From: Chitinophagaceae bacterium UBA1953
GTDB taxonomy: Bacteria > Bacteroidota > Bacteroidia > Chitinophagales > Chitinophagaceae
Length of the DNA: 64,000 nucleotides
Reading direction: 5' to 3'
NCBI GenBank assembly: GCA_002336115.1
Contig: DDEN01000022.1
Coordinates: forward strand, 124,001 to 188,000
Shown here: piece after piece, positions 36,331-45,044 of the stretch
How the letters are laid out: every line of letters starts with the position of its first letter
How positions within the stretch are numbered: position 1 is the stretch's first letter
The notes under the pieces: generated by a model
What the model was told of the DNA's origin: nothing
What the model saw: the letters and a program-made list of their open reading frames with translations, nothing else
The model's database searches: none
Program-made: the position numbers and the translations under genes

Positions 36331-36405
36331 AATTCAAAACTGGAATAAAAATAAATCGTTGGAAAGGTTTAAAAGTAAAATTGCATCCCTTTTAAGTTTT
36401 TTATA

Positions 36406-36636
36406 CTACGCAGATAATTGTAGCGAATATTCAAATGTTTCTGAATCGTCAGGAACAGGCTCCCCCTCTTCCTTCAAAACTTCGATATATCCTTCAATAG
36501 CCTCTTTTGCCATTTCTATTGCCTCTTCAATAGTTTCCCCATAAGTAATGCATCCGGGTAATGCAGGTACAATTACCGTATAAACATTGCCATCTTCCTT
36601 TCGAAGCAAAATTCTATATGTTCTGGTAGGATTCAT
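36406..36636 (-). CDS. hicB: HicB-family antitoxin
   Basis: 76 residues: MNPTRTYRILLRKEDGNVYTVIVPALPGCITYGETIEEAIEMAKEAIEGYIEVLKEEGEPVPDD, the partial RNase H-like fold of HicB with the PALPGCITYGET signature. The protein is short, with no C-terminal ribbon-helix-helix or HTH domain, so operator binding would need another surface or is absent. It neutralises the HicA encoded 75 bp downstream. It is 27 bp behind the gamma-glutamylcyclotransferase gene. Confidence 0.93.
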   Translation of the reverse strand: MNPTRTYRILLRKEDGNVYTVIVPALPGCITYGETIEEAIEMAKEAIEGYIEVLKEEGEPVPDDSETFEYSLQLSA

Positions 36637-36663
36637 TATCCAAATTTACTTTTTTCTTTTCTT

Positions 36664-37092
36664 TTACAAATGATTTTTCCTGCGTGCATACTCCATCACA
36701 TCACCACTTTCAACACGGGGCATACCGGTCAAATCTTTTTTATACCAGTATATCCAGGCGGTGTATTCCTTGTCATTTGCATACACTGCTGTTAATTCCC
36801 GGTAATATAATTGCTCCTCTCCTTCTTCGGGATGAACTCCTTCGTAATCATCTAACTGGCTGATAGCCCAGTTAAACTCTTCATCAGAGTTTGCCTTGTA
36901 TAATTCACCAATAATAAAGTGATTTTCTGTTGTTGGAACAGCAGCCGGATATTCACCCAGATCATACAAATTGCCTTTCACCTTTGCATCAGCTTCAAAA
37001 CTAAAGTAAGGAGTAATGTAATGAAAAGCTGTTCCGGGAAAACCTTTCCGCAAGCTGCCATAAACAAACAGGAATTGTGGTGAACTGTTCAT
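36664..37092 (-). CDS. Gamma-glutamylcyclotransferase-like family protein
   Basis: 142 residues opening FLFVYGSLRKGFPG, the substrate-binding YGSLRxG loop of the GGCT/AIG2 fold, then AKVKGNLYDLGEYPAAVP and a conserved acidic segment ISQLDDYEGVHPEEGEEQLYYRELTAV. The catalytic Glu of the family would be within LDDYEGV. Members release 5-oxoproline from gamma-glutamyl amines or peptides. It is the first gene in a minus-strand run followed by hicB-hicA and the LpxH-like gene. No promoter box is clear in the 71-bp gap to lutC. Confidence 0.88.
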   Translation of the reverse strand: MNSSPQFLFVYGSLRKGFPGTAFHYITPYFSFEADAKVKGNLYDLGEYPAAVPTTENHFIIGELYKANSDEEFNWAISQLDDYEGVHPEEGEEQLYYRELTAVYANDKEYTAWIYWYKKDLTGMPRVESGDVMEYARRKNHL

Positions 37093-37163
37093 AGATTAAA
37101 GTTACACTGCGGGTAACAGAGAAAAAAAGAATATCAACGTTAAAATTTTTTCAGTTTGTGATG

Positions 37164-37808
37164 TTATAAGTTTGCTTCTTCTACCAAAAACACAAACACT
37201 TCTTTGGGACCATGTACCCCTACAACCAATGTTTTTTCAATATCAGCCGTGCGGCTTGGGCCTGTTGCAAATGTGATGAAGGAAGGAAGTTGCCCGTTGT
37301 ATTTTTCTTTGAGTTGCTGCAATGCATCTTTGAGATCGTACACCAACTGGCTAGTGTATGCAACGCATATATGCACAGGTGCATACACGCTTGTTGTGCG
37401 GCCACTTTCATTGGCAGTGCTTAATACCATTGTGCCCGTACGACTGACCAATGCTTCGCATGTTGTAATGCTAACATCACAATCGGCAAGGTGATCATAA
37501 AATGTTACAGGAAATTTATGTTGATGTAAAGCTGTTTGCAGTTTCTGTTCACGGCAAACAATTTTTGTCCAGTTTCTTGTTGCGGCCAGTTCAAGTAATT
37601 GTTGCGAAAGATCATCTTCATCGGCACAAAACACAAACTTTCCCTGTAGTTTGGTAAATTCCTGTGCAAACAAAACAGCCATGTCATCAACAGGTGGTTG
37701 AAAAACGCTGTTGTTGCCTTCGCTGTTAGGAAAAGGAACAGGCACCGGATGACTCAGTGCCTGTCGTATTTTTTTAAGAATGTTTTCTTTTGAAGGAGAA
37801 ACAGTCAT
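37164..37808 (-). CDS. lutC: LUD-domain protein LutC-like (lactate utilisation)
   Basis: 214 residues opening SKENILKKIRQALSHPVPVPFP, then CDVSITTCEALVSRTGTMVLSTANESGRTTSVYAPVHICVAY and PSFITFATGPSRTADIEKTLVVGVHGPKEVFVFLVE, the LUD domain pattern of LutC. LutC acts with the iron-sulfur proteins LutA and LutB in L-lactate oxidation. Here it is not next to them: the lutB-like gene is at the right end of the window, 25 kb away. It lies two bases behind ftsH on the same strand, an arrangement seen in other Bacteroidota, so it is probably cotranscribed with ftsH. Confidence 0.88.
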   Translation of the reverse strand: MTVSPSKENILKKIRQALSHPVPVPFPNSEGNNSVFQPPVDDMAVLFAQEFTKLQGKFVFCADEDDLSQQLLELAATRNWTKIVCREQKLQTALHQHKFPVTFYDHLADCDVSITTCEALVSRTGTMVLSTANESGRTTSVYAPVHICVAYTSQLVYDLKDALQQLKEKYNGQLPSFITFATGPSRTADIEKTLVVGVHGPKEVFVFLVEEANL

Positions 37809-37810
37809 AC

Positions 37811-39853
37811 TCAGATTTTATCAATTTGAGGATTGTTGATTTCACTTGCAGGATGTGCATTGTGCGGAATTTCATTTCCATCTTCATCGAGCAGCTTTTT
37901 ATGTTCAAATGGTCGTTTTCCAATCAGCTCTTCCACATCACTTTGAAACAACACTTCTTTTTCAAGCAAAGCCTTCGCTAATTTCTCCACTTCTTCTTTC
38001 TTCTCAGTCAATAAAGCTTTCGTGCGCAGATAAGCTTCATCAATCAGCTTGCGTACTTCGTTATCAATCATTTCAGCGGTTTGTTCGCTGTAAGGTTTTG
38101 TAAAAGTCTGTTCCTGTGTCGGGTCGTAATAACTGATATTACCCAACTTATCATTCATACCGTAAACAGTAATCATAGAGTAAGCAATCCTTGTAATCTG
38201 CTGAAGATCGTTACTTGCACCTGTTGAAATTTTACCAAAGAAAATATCTTCACTGGCACGGCCTCCAAGCGTCATACAAATCTGATCGTTCAGTTGTTCA
38301 GTGTTATACAGGTATTGTTCCTTTGGAGTATATTGGGCATAACCCAACGCTGCCGTTCCTCTCGGCACAATAGTCACTTTCAGCAGCGGGTAAGCATGCT
38401 CAAGGAACCATCCGCAAATTGCATGACCAGCTTCGTGGTAGGCAATAATTTCTTTCTCTTCGGGGCTGATGAGTTTATTTTTCTTTTCCAACCCCCCAAT
38501 TACACGATCAATTGCATCCTGAAAGTCGCTCATATCAACGGCTGCTTTTCCTTTTCTTGCAGCAATCAGCGCAGCTTCATTACAAACATTTGCAATATCA
38601 GCACCTGCAAAACCAGGGGTTTGTTCAGCCAGTTTATGTATATCGAGTGTTTCAGAAACCTTGATTGGTTTCAGATGTACTTTAAATATCTGTTCACGAC
38701 CTTTCACATCGGGACGGTCAATAGAAATCTGGCGATCAAAACGTCCCGGACGTAATAACGCAGAGTCTAATACATCCGGCCGGTTGGTGGCTGCTAGGAT
38801 AATTATGCCTGTATCACCACCAAAACCATCCATTTCAACCAGCAACTGGTTTAATGTATTTTCTCTTTCATCATTACTTACAATTGCATTTCTTCCACGG
38901 GCACGGCCAATAGCATCAATTTCATCAATAAAAATAATACATGGTGCTTTTTCCCTTGCCTGTTTAAACAGATCTCTCACACGACTTGCGCCCACACCTA
39001 CAAACAGTTCCACAAAATCAGAACCACTTATGCTGAAGAAAGGCACTTGTGCTTCACCAGCCATTGCTTTTGCAAGCAATGTTTTACCAGTTCCCGGAGG
39101 GCCTACCAGCAATGCGCCTTTTGGAATTTTACCACCAAGCGCCGTATATTTTTTGGGATTTTTGAGGAAGTCAACAATTTCCATTACTTCAACTTTAGCC
39201 TCATCTAATCCGGCTACATCCTGAAATGTAACATTTACTTTAGTTCCTTTTTCAAACAACTGCGCCCTTGATTTACCAATATTAAAAATACCGCCGCCGC
39301 CGGGACCTGCTCCACCGCCACTGTTCATTTTACGCATCAGCAAAATCCATAAACCTACCAGCACAAGTATTGGCAACAGCAGACTTACAAAAGGCCCAAA
39401 CCAGTTTTCTTCATCTTTTGCATCAGAATCAGGACGAACAATTGTTGGGTTGTTCTTAAAAAACTCCTGCATCTGTTCATCAAAATTTCTGACATCGGGA
39501 ACAGAGAATTCAAAAAGCGGAACTTTTTTGGCATCGGCTTTTACTCTTGTTTCAGAAGCCATCAGTTTTTTTACAAACGGATCATTAACCGCTTCATCTT
39601 TAAGAGTAACCCTTACAACACCTTTATTTTTAATGACTAAATAACTCTTCACATAACCTTTCTTCAATAAGCTATCCATAAACACTTCACGGGAAGTGTT
39701 CACCGGATCGGGTGAAAAGCCACGGAACAGATTAAATCCGATCAATACAATAGCAATAAAAGCATACAACCAGTATATATTAAAACGGAATGTTTTGCGG
39801 GGATCTCTTTTATCGCCGCTGTTTTCAGGCATATTTCCTTGATTCAAACTCAT
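37811..39853 (-). CDS. ftsH: ATP-dependent zinc metalloprotease FtsH
   Basis: 680 residues. Two membrane helices (about 25-45 and 158-173) flank a periplasmic domain; then a Gly-rich linker, the AAA+ module with Walker A GPPGTGKT (251-258), Walker B IIFIDEID (about 306-313), the SRH (LRPGRFDR), and the M41 zinc motif HEAGH (473-477). It degrades membrane and short-lived cytosolic proteins as a hexamer. The C-terminus ends in a short acidic tail. It lies between rsfS (upstream, 107 bp) and lutC (two bases downstream), all on the minus strand. Confidence 0.98.
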   Translation of the reverse strand: MSLNQGNMPENSGDKRDPRKTFRFNIYWLYAFIAIVLIGFNLFRGFSPDPVNTSREVFMDSLLKKGYVKSYLVIKNKGVVRVTLKDEAVNDPFVKKLMASETRVKADAKKVPLFEFSVPDVRNFDEQMQEFFKNNPTIVRPDSDAKDEENWFGPFVSLLLPILVLVGLWILLMRKMNSGGGAGPGGGGIFNIGKSRAQLFEKGTKVNVTFQDVAGLDEAKVEVMEIVDFLKNPKKYTALGGKIPKGALLVGPPGTGKTLLAKAMAGEAQVPFFSISGSDFVELFVGVGASRVRDLFKQAREKAPCIIFIDEIDAIGRARGRNAIVSNDERENTLNQLLVEMDGFGGDTGIIILAATNRPDVLDSALLRPGRFDRQISIDRPDVKGREQIFKVHLKPIKVSETLDIHKLAEQTPGFAGADIANVCNEAALIAARKGKAAVDMSDFQDAIDRVIGGLEKKNKLISPEEKEIIAYHEAGHAICGWFLEHAYPLLKVTIVPRGTAALGYAQYTPKEQYLYNTEQLNDQICMTLGGRASEDIFFGKISTGASNDLQQITRIAYSMITVYGMNDKLGNISYYDPTQEQTFTKPYSEQTAEMIDNEVRKLIDEAYLRTKALLTEKKEEVEKLAKALLEKEVLFQSDVEELIGKRPFEHKKLLDEDGNEIPHNAHPASEINNPQIDKI

Positions 39854-39960
39854 CTTTTTTTGTACCTGTTTACAGGTTTTTGATAGTATTACAAATTAGT
39901 GGTTAATTGTTTCAGACAAGCTCGTTAAATTTTTACTGAAACTTTTAACAATTAAAAAAA

Positions 39961-40368
39961 TTATTCATGACCGGCAGTGGCTGCATCGCTCCACATTTCT
40001 TCAAGCCGGTAAAACTTCCTTGTTTCGGGCTGAAAGATATGTACAACTACGTTTACATAATCAACCAAAACCCATTGCAGCGCATTCATTCCTTCATGAC
40101 GGTAGGGCGCTTCATTACATAATTCCCTCACTTTCACTTCTATATTATCGGCTATGGCCCTTACCTGAGTGGTACTGGTAGCTTCGCATATAATAAAAAA
40201 ATCGGCTACTGCTTCAGGTATCTTCCGCAAATCAAGACTTACGGTATTTTCACCTTTTTTTTCCAGTATTGCATTCAGGATAGTTTTAAACAACTTACTG
40301 TTTCGGTTAATGCGGGAAATAGCCTTTGTTTCTTTGCTTTGTGAAGTTAACAGAGATAATGTACTCAA
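39961..40368 (-). CDS. rsfS: Ribosomal silencing factor RsfS
   Basis: 135 residues. The core LFKTILNAILEKKGENTVSLDLRKIPEAVADFFIICEATSTTQVRAIADNIEVKVRE and RHEGMNALQWVLVDYVNVVVHIFQPETRKFYRLEEMWSDA is the RsfS fold. It binds ribosomal protein L14 and stops subunit joining in poor nutrient conditions. The start is a TTG at 40368: an in-frame stop lies five codons upstream and there is no ATG in the N-terminal 90 codons, so a non-ATG start is forced. It is divergent from birA, 73 bp away, whose start is also TTG. Confidence 0.95.
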   Translation of the reverse strand: MSTLSLLTSQSKETKAISRINRNSKLFKTILNAILEKKGENTVSLDLRKIPEAVADFFIICEATSTTQVRAIADNIEVKVRELCNEAPYRHEGMNALQWVLVDYVNVVVHIFQPETRKFYRLEEMWSDAATAGHE

Positions 40369-40441
40369 TCGCTTGCTTGTTTAATGAATAAATCTGTTTT
40401 TTTGCAATGACGAAAAGTCAAAGCGTTTTACTTTTTTCAAT

Positions 40442-41215
40442 TTGTCCAAAATTAAACAATCTTCATTAACCTTGCTCCCTAAAAAATCAAATACCCACTG
40501 GATTGAATTAGACAGTGTTGACAGCACCAACAACTATGCCATGAGGCTGATACATGAAGGAGTGGCACAACATGGCACAGTTGTATTTGCACACCGCCAA
40601 ACCGATGGCAAAGGGCAAAGAGGAAAAATGTGGGAAACCGAAGCCGGGGCCAACCTCAGTTTTTCAATCATTATTCAGCCATCATTCCTACTGCCGGCAC
40701 AAAACTTTCAGCTACTTGCAGCCACAGCCGTAGCTGTACATCATACAATCAGCAAACTCACAGGCGATGAAACAAAAATTAAATGGGCGAATGACATTTA
40801 CTGGCGTGACAGAAAGGCATGCGGCATTCTCGTTGAAAATGTGATAAGAAGCACACAATGGCAATGGGCAATAATTGGAATTGGAGTTAATGTTAACCAA
40901 ACCGACTTTGGTATTTTGCCCAACCCTGTTTCCATCAAACAAATAACCGGAAGGCAAATTAATGTAAAGGAGTTTGCACAGGAATTATTCACCGAACTAA
41001 TAAAAACCGTTTCCGGATTGCAAAAGCAGGGGTTCGGTAAAATTCACCTGCAATACAATAAACATCTGTATAAACGTAACCAAACAGTAAAGCTAAAAAA
41101 AGGACGAAGGAAATTTGAAACACTCATTAACGAAGTAAACATGAACGGGGAGCTTGTAACCGGCTCCGAAATAAAAGAAAACTTTGATTTTGGTGAAATA
41201 GAATGGCTATTATAA
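40442..41215 (+). CDS. birA: Biotin-[acetyl-CoA-carboxylase] ligase
   Basis: 257 residues without the N-terminal DNA-binding domain of E. coli BirA, so it is a class I (ligase-only) enzyme. Motifs: LDSVDSTNNYAM, the biotinyl-AMP loop HRQTDGKGQRGKMWE, IKWANDIYWRDRKACGILVEN and IIGIGVNVNQ, followed by a short C-terminal SH3-like domain. It attaches biotin to the carboxylase carrier protein. The start appears to be a TTG at 40442; there is no ATG in this frame before the catalytic core. It is divergent from rsfS. Confidence 0.94.
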   Translation: MSKIKQSSLTLLPKKSNTHWIELDSVDSTNNYAMRLIHEGVAQHGTVVFAHRQTDGKGQRGKMWETEAGANLSFSIIIQPSFLLPAQNFQLLAATAVAVHHTISKLTGDETKIKWANDIYWRDRKACGILVENVIRSTQWQWAIIGIGVNVNQTDFGILPNPVSIKQITGRQINVKEFAQELFTELIKTVSGLQKQGFGKIHLQYNKHLYKRNQTVKLKKGRRKFETLINEVNMNGELVTGSEIKENFDFGEIEWLL

Positions 41216-41265
41216 AAAATATACCTTATTAGCAAACCAGTCTGCTGCCGATGCTTAACGAATAG

Positions 41266-41273
41266 TACCTTTG
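41266..41273 (+). promoter_or_regulatory. -7 box TACCTTTG
   Basis: An exact TAnnTTTG match 37 bp before the icd start. A weak TCTG lies 21 bp upstream (41241-41244). Confidence 0.5.
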
Positions 41274-41310
41274 CTACTCAGAGTTAAAGCAGTAATCAAC
41301 ATAACAAATC

Positions 41311-42762
41311 ATGAAAATAGCAGTAGCAAAAGGCGATGGTATTGGTCCGGAAATAATGGATGCAGTATTAAGCATTTTTAACGCCAACAATGTTCCGCTT
41401 GAATATGAAATGGTGGAAATGGGTAAATGGGTTTTTGACAAAGGGTTTAATAATGGAATGACACCCGAAGCAAAACAAAGCATTGAAGAACTGGGACTGC
41501 TTTTTAAAGGACCAATGGAAACTCCCAAAGGAAAAGGCGTTAAAAGTATTAATGTTACTGCACGCAAAACCTGGAATACTTATGCAAATAAACGGGCTTT
41601 TCAAACTTTACATGGTGTAGATACTGTTTTCAGCAAAGCTGGTATTCCAATAGATGTTACTGTTGTTCGTGAAAATATTGAAGATACTTATGGTGGTATT
41701 GAACACATGCTTACACATGATGTGGCGTTGAGCCGCCGCTTCATTACACGCCCTGGAAGTATGCAGGTGATCCGTTATGCTTTTGAAATGGCGAAACAAA
41801 AAAATGCAAGGCGCATTACCTGTGGTCATAAAGCAAACATCATGAAGATTACGGATGGTTTGTTTCTTGAATGTTTTTACGAAGTAGCCAAAGAATATCC
41901 CGAGCTGAAAGCCGATGATATAATTGTTGATGATCTCTGCATGAAGCTTGTAACAAGACCTGACACTTTTGATGTGGTTGTGTTAACCAATCTGCAGGGC
42001 GATATTGTGAGCGATCTTTGTGCAGGACTGGTTGGGGGCCTGGGTTTTGCACCAAGTGCAAACATTGGCGATCATATTTCAATTTTTGAAGCGGTACATG
42101 GAACTGCACCTGATATTGCAGGAAAAAATATTGCCAACCCAACTGCATTGTTGTTGAGCGGTATTGCAATGCTTCGCCATGTAGGGTTAACAGAAAATGC
42201 TGCAGTTATAGAAAACGCATTACTATATACACTCGAAAGCGGAGTACATACCGGTGATTTTGGCGACAGATCAACTCCATCTGTAAATACAACACAGTTT
42301 GCAGAAGCTATCATCAGCAATTTTGGCAAACAGCCTAAACAAGGCGCAAAAGAAATTATTCCTAACAAACCCGGCACCCCTACTCCGCTGAAACTTGAGT
42401 TAAACTCGATGATGGTTTCTAAAGAAAGTGAAGATGAAGTAATTGTTGGTGTTGATTTGTTTATTGAAAGCGATGAACAGCCCAATGAAATTGCAGAGAA
42501 ATGTAAACGTCATGCAGGTGTTAAATTCAATCTTGTAAATATCAGCAACCGTGGCACACAGGTTTGGCCAACAGGATCGGTTTATACCAATCTTGTGAAC
42601 CAGTATAATGTTCGTTTTGAAACAATTGACAATTACCCGCTGAACCAGCAGGATGTAATTGGGCTGTATGTAAGCATGAGTGGTAATTTCAAAATCTGCT
42701 CATTTGAATTATTAAATTCATGGGGCGATAAGAAAGCTTACAGTTTGGCACAGGGACAGTAA
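41311..42762 (+). CDS. icd: Isocitrate dehydrogenase, long form with C-terminal domain
   Basis: 483 residues. Part 1 (to about 335) is the beta-decarboxylating dehydrogenase fold: KGDGIGPEIMDAV, VRENIEDTYGGIEHM, TCGHKANIMKITDGLF, DDLCMKLVTRPDTFDVVVLTNLQGDI and EAVHGTAPDIAGKNIANPTA. Part 2 (about 375-483) is the extra C-terminal domain of the Thermus/Rickettsia-type isocitrate dehydrogenases. It oxidises isocitrate to 2-oxoglutarate and CO2 in the TCA cycle, probably with NADP. It has its own -7 box. A strong hairpin (42779-42816) follows the stop. Confidence 0.94.
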   Translation: MKIAVAKGDGIGPEIMDAVLSIFNANNVPLEYEMVEMGKWVFDKGFNNGMTPEAKQSIEELGLLFKGPMETPKGKGVKSINVTARKTWNTYANKRAFQTLHGVDTVFSKAGIPIDVTVVRENIEDTYGGIEHMLTHDVALSRRFITRPGSMQVIRYAFEMAKQKNARRITCGHKANIMKITDGLFLECFYEVAKEYPELKADDIIVDDLCMKLVTRPDTFDVVVLTNLQGDIVSDLCAGLVGGLGFAPSANIGDHISIFEAVHGTAPDIAGKNIANPTALLLSGIAMLRHVGLTENAAVIENALLYTLESGVHTGDFGDRSTPSVNTTQFAEAIISNFGKQPKQGAKEIIPNKPGTPTPLKLELNSMMVSKESEDEVIVGVDLFIESDEQPNEIAEKCKRHAGVKFNLVNISNRGTQVWPTGSVYTNLVNQYNVRFETIDNYPLNQQDVIGLYVSMSGNFKICSFELLNSWGDKKAYSLAQGQ

Positions 42763-42778
42763 CTATGTTATTAAACTT

Positions 42779-42816
42779 ATAAGCAGGGCGATTGGGAATT
42801 GAATCGCCTTGCTTAT
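42779..42816. other. 15-bp hairpin between icd and next gene
   Basis: Arms 42779-42793 and 42802-42816 pair over 15 bp with one G-T wobble around an 8-nt loop. No T-run follows. It ends 12 bases before the ATG at 42829, so it may end the icd transcript or fold in the leader of the next gene. Confidence 0.6.
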
Positions 42817-42828
42817 ATTCGCAACACC

Positions 42829-44190
42829 ATGAAAAAAATCTTCTTACATCTTCTCCTCTTACTTTTTGCAACCACTTCTTTCGCACAAGATTATTTTGAA
42901 TCTTTAACCTTTAAACAAGCACTTAAAAAAGCAGAAAGGAAAAACAAGTTGGTTTTAGTTCAGCTTCAAAGTGTCACTTGCATGCAATGCAATGAAGTGG
43001 GAAGCAAAGGTCTCTCAGCCCCGGGTGTTCAGGAAGTAGCAGAAAAATATTTTGTACCAATCTTATTAAAACCAGGCGATAAGGATTGGCAGGAATTATC
43101 AGGCAAGTATAAAATAGAATTTGGCTCATTGTTTTTTGATAACAACGGGCAACTCATTGAAAAATTTACACAAACCACATCCTGGGGACAGAAATATATC
43201 CTTGAAATGAAAAGTATTCTGGAAAAGAGAAAAAATCTTGATCTGCTTAACGAATACGAAAAGCGATATTTAAATGGAGAAAAGGATAGTAACTTTTTAA
43301 CAGAATTTATAAAAATAAGGTGTACCAACAAAAGAAGATGTGACACACTGACTGAAGAATTTATTAAGACACTTGTGCCAGATAATATTAAAACAAAAGA
43401 AAACATATTATTGCTTATAAAAACTGCGCCATTAATTGGGTCATATACAGACAGTATTATAAGAAAAGATGGAAAATTATTTTCTGAAGTTTGGAATTCA
43501 ATGCCTTTACCAGAAAGAATCACAATTAATCAGGAGATTATTGTTTACTCCCGGCAAAAAGCAATAAAAAACAAAGACCTAAAATATGCAATAAGAGTTT
43601 CTAATTTCACTTATAAAACCTATGAGAGCAACTTTGTAATTGCACAAAAGGCGAAAGAAAAACAAATGCTTTACTATTATTTTGGAACAAAAGATTCTAA
43701 CAGTTTTTTTGCTTTAAGCGATGTTTTTGTTCAAAAATACCTGATGTCAATAACAAAAGATTCTATTAATAAAATCGACACCAAACAAAAAGAAAAAGTG
43801 CTTCATTCACCAGTTCTTAATAAAGAAGACACCAACTCATTGCAAGCATTGACAATACAAAAAGAAAGTGTCAGCTTTGTTCCTGCAGCATTAGTTGTTG
43901 CTAATGAACTCAGAGAGATGGCAAGGTTTGCTCGATACCTGTCGGACGACTCTACTAAACTCGAAAAGCCTTTATTATGGCTTAACAGAGCGATTGAATT
44001 AACCTCCTCTCCAAATTTATTAGAGGATAAAGCAAAAGTTTTGCTCAAAATAGGTAAAAAAGAAGATGCAATAAAAACACTTGAAGAAGCATATTTACGA
44101 CACAAATCAAGTGGATTTTCAGGGCAATGGATTCTAAATGAAATCGATGCGATAAAAAAAGACAAACAACTGCCTGATGACGAATATTAG
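42829..44190 (+). CDS. Exported thioredoxin-fold protein with helical C-terminal region
   Basis: 453 residues from the ATG at 42829 (MKKIFLHLLLLLFATTSFAQ), a signal peptide; a longer frame from 42799 would bury it. The N-terminal domain is a thioredoxin-7/DUF255-like fold: ALKKAERKNKLVLVQLQSVTCMQCNEVGSKG with redox CMQC (Cys51, Cys54), then YKIEFGSLFFDNNGQLIEKF. The remaining 300 residues are helical and charged, ending in TPR-like units (LLWLNRAIELTSSPNLLEDKAKVLLKIGKKEDAIKTLEEAY). It is a likely periplasmic disulfide protein with a scaffold tail. Partners are unknown. It converges on the HExxH gene three bases away. Confidence 0.75.
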   Translation: MKKIFLHLLLLLFATTSFAQDYFESLTFKQALKKAERKNKLVLVQLQSVTCMQCNEVGSKGLSAPGVQEVAEKYFVPILLKPGDKDWQELSGKYKIEFGSLFFDNNGQLIEKFTQTTSWGQKYILEMKSILEKRKNLDLLNEYEKRYLNGEKDSNFLTEFIKIRCTNKRRCDTLTEEFIKTLVPDNIKTKENILLLIKTAPLIGSYTDSIIRKDGKLFSEVWNSMPLPERITINQEIIVYSRQKAIKNKDLKYAIRVSNFTYKTYESNFVIAQKAKEKQMLYYYFGTKDSNSFFALSDVFVQKYLMSITKDSINKIDTKQKEKVLHSPVLNKEDTNSLQALTIQKESVSFVPAALVVANELREMARFARYLSDDSTKLEKPLLWLNRAIELTSSPNLLEDKAKVLLKIGKKEDAIKTLEEAYLRHKSSGFSGQWILNEIDAIKKDKQLPDDEY

Positions 44191-44193
44191 TTT

Positions 44194-44478
44194 TTATTCT
44201 TCTGCTTTTCTTGCCTCCACTTCAAACGGATTGTTGTAATACCCATATTTAATACTGTACCACAAATACAGGAACAGAAATTTCAGCAACCCATATTTCT
44301 TGTATTGCTCAATATGGGCAAGTTCGTGCTTAAACCATCGCCTGTTATTTAGAAATTCTTCTTCGCTGGTATTATGTAAATGAATGGTTTTACCAATTAC
44401 CATTGCAACCTGTTTTGCTTTTAATTTTTTTGCAGCAATAAAAGCAAGAAAAGATTTTTCTTTAATGCGGTAATTCAC
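44194..44478 (-). CDS. Small HExxH protein (DUF4157-like)
   Basis: 94 residues with the zinc-protease-like motif HELAHIEQ (His51, Glu52, His55), followed by a hydrophobic segment LLKFLFLYLWYSI and NPFEVEARKAE, whose Glu could be the third metal ligand. The pattern matches the small DUF4157-like proteins of Bacteroidota. The start is a GTG at 44478 that overlaps the TGA of bcp (GTGA), implying translational coupling; no ATG lies before the motif. Peptidase activity is not proven for this family. Confidence 0.75.
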   Translation of the reverse strand: MNYRIKEKSFLAFIAAKKLKAKQVAMVIGKTIHLHNTSEEEFLNNRRWFKHELAHIEQYKKYGLLKFLFLYLWYSIKYGYYNNPFEVEARKAEE

Positions 44479-44990
44479 TTTGCAATTCTCGGTTTATTAT
44501 TTAGCAATTCCATTATCTGCGCAGTGTGATTTTTTGTATTGGGGCGAAGAATAATTTGCTCAATAATTCCTTTTTCATTGATGATAAAAGTGGTGCGCAC
44601 CAAACCATCAAATATCTTTCCCATAAACTGTTTTTTGCCCCACACATCGTACGCATGAATTACTTCATGCTTTTCATCGGCAATTAAACGGAAGGGTAGA
44701 TTATTTTTTGCTTCAAATTTTTTGTGCTTTTCCACTGCATCTTCACTTACACCAATAATTTCAAACCCCATTTTCTTTAATGCTGCATAATTATCCCTCA
44801 GGTTACAGGCCTGTATGGTGCAACTTGCAGTTAAATCATGCGGATAGAAATAAAGAATAATTTTTTTACCCTTGAATTCAGTCGAAGATATTTTTTTACC
44901 ATCCTGGTCAACACCTTTAAAAGCAGGCGCTTTATCGCCAGCTTTTAATTTGGTTGTATAGTTTTTAAAGGGTTGCTTTTTTGTTGCCAT
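44475..44990 (-). CDS. bcp: Thioredoxin-dependent peroxiredoxin, BCP type
   Basis: 171 residues from the ATG at 44990 (MATKKQPFKNYTTKLKAGD); an ATG 14 codons upstream (45032) is possible. The peroxidatic motif is PHDLTASCTIQAC, with the T-x-x-C signature and the resolving Cys five residues later as in E. coli BCP/PrxQ. Other motifs: KIILYFYP, GFEIIGVSEDAVEKHKKFEAKNNLPFRLIADE. It reduces peroxides with thioredoxin. It lies 54 bp behind an M23 gene and overlaps the HExxH gene by four bases. Confidence 0.93.
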   Translation of the reverse strand: MATKKQPFKNYTTKLKAGDKAPAFKGVDQDGKKISSTEFKGKKIILYFYPHDLTASCTIQACNLRDNYAALKKMGFEIIGVSEDAVEKHKKFEAKNNLPFRLIADEKHEVIHAYDVWGKKQFMGKIFDGLVRTTFIINEKGIIEQIILRPNTKNHTAQIMELLNNKPRIAK

Positions 44991-45044
44991 GTTCTTAAGT
45001 GCTGGTACGTTTAAAGCTCGTACTTGGATCATTTTTAATAAAAA

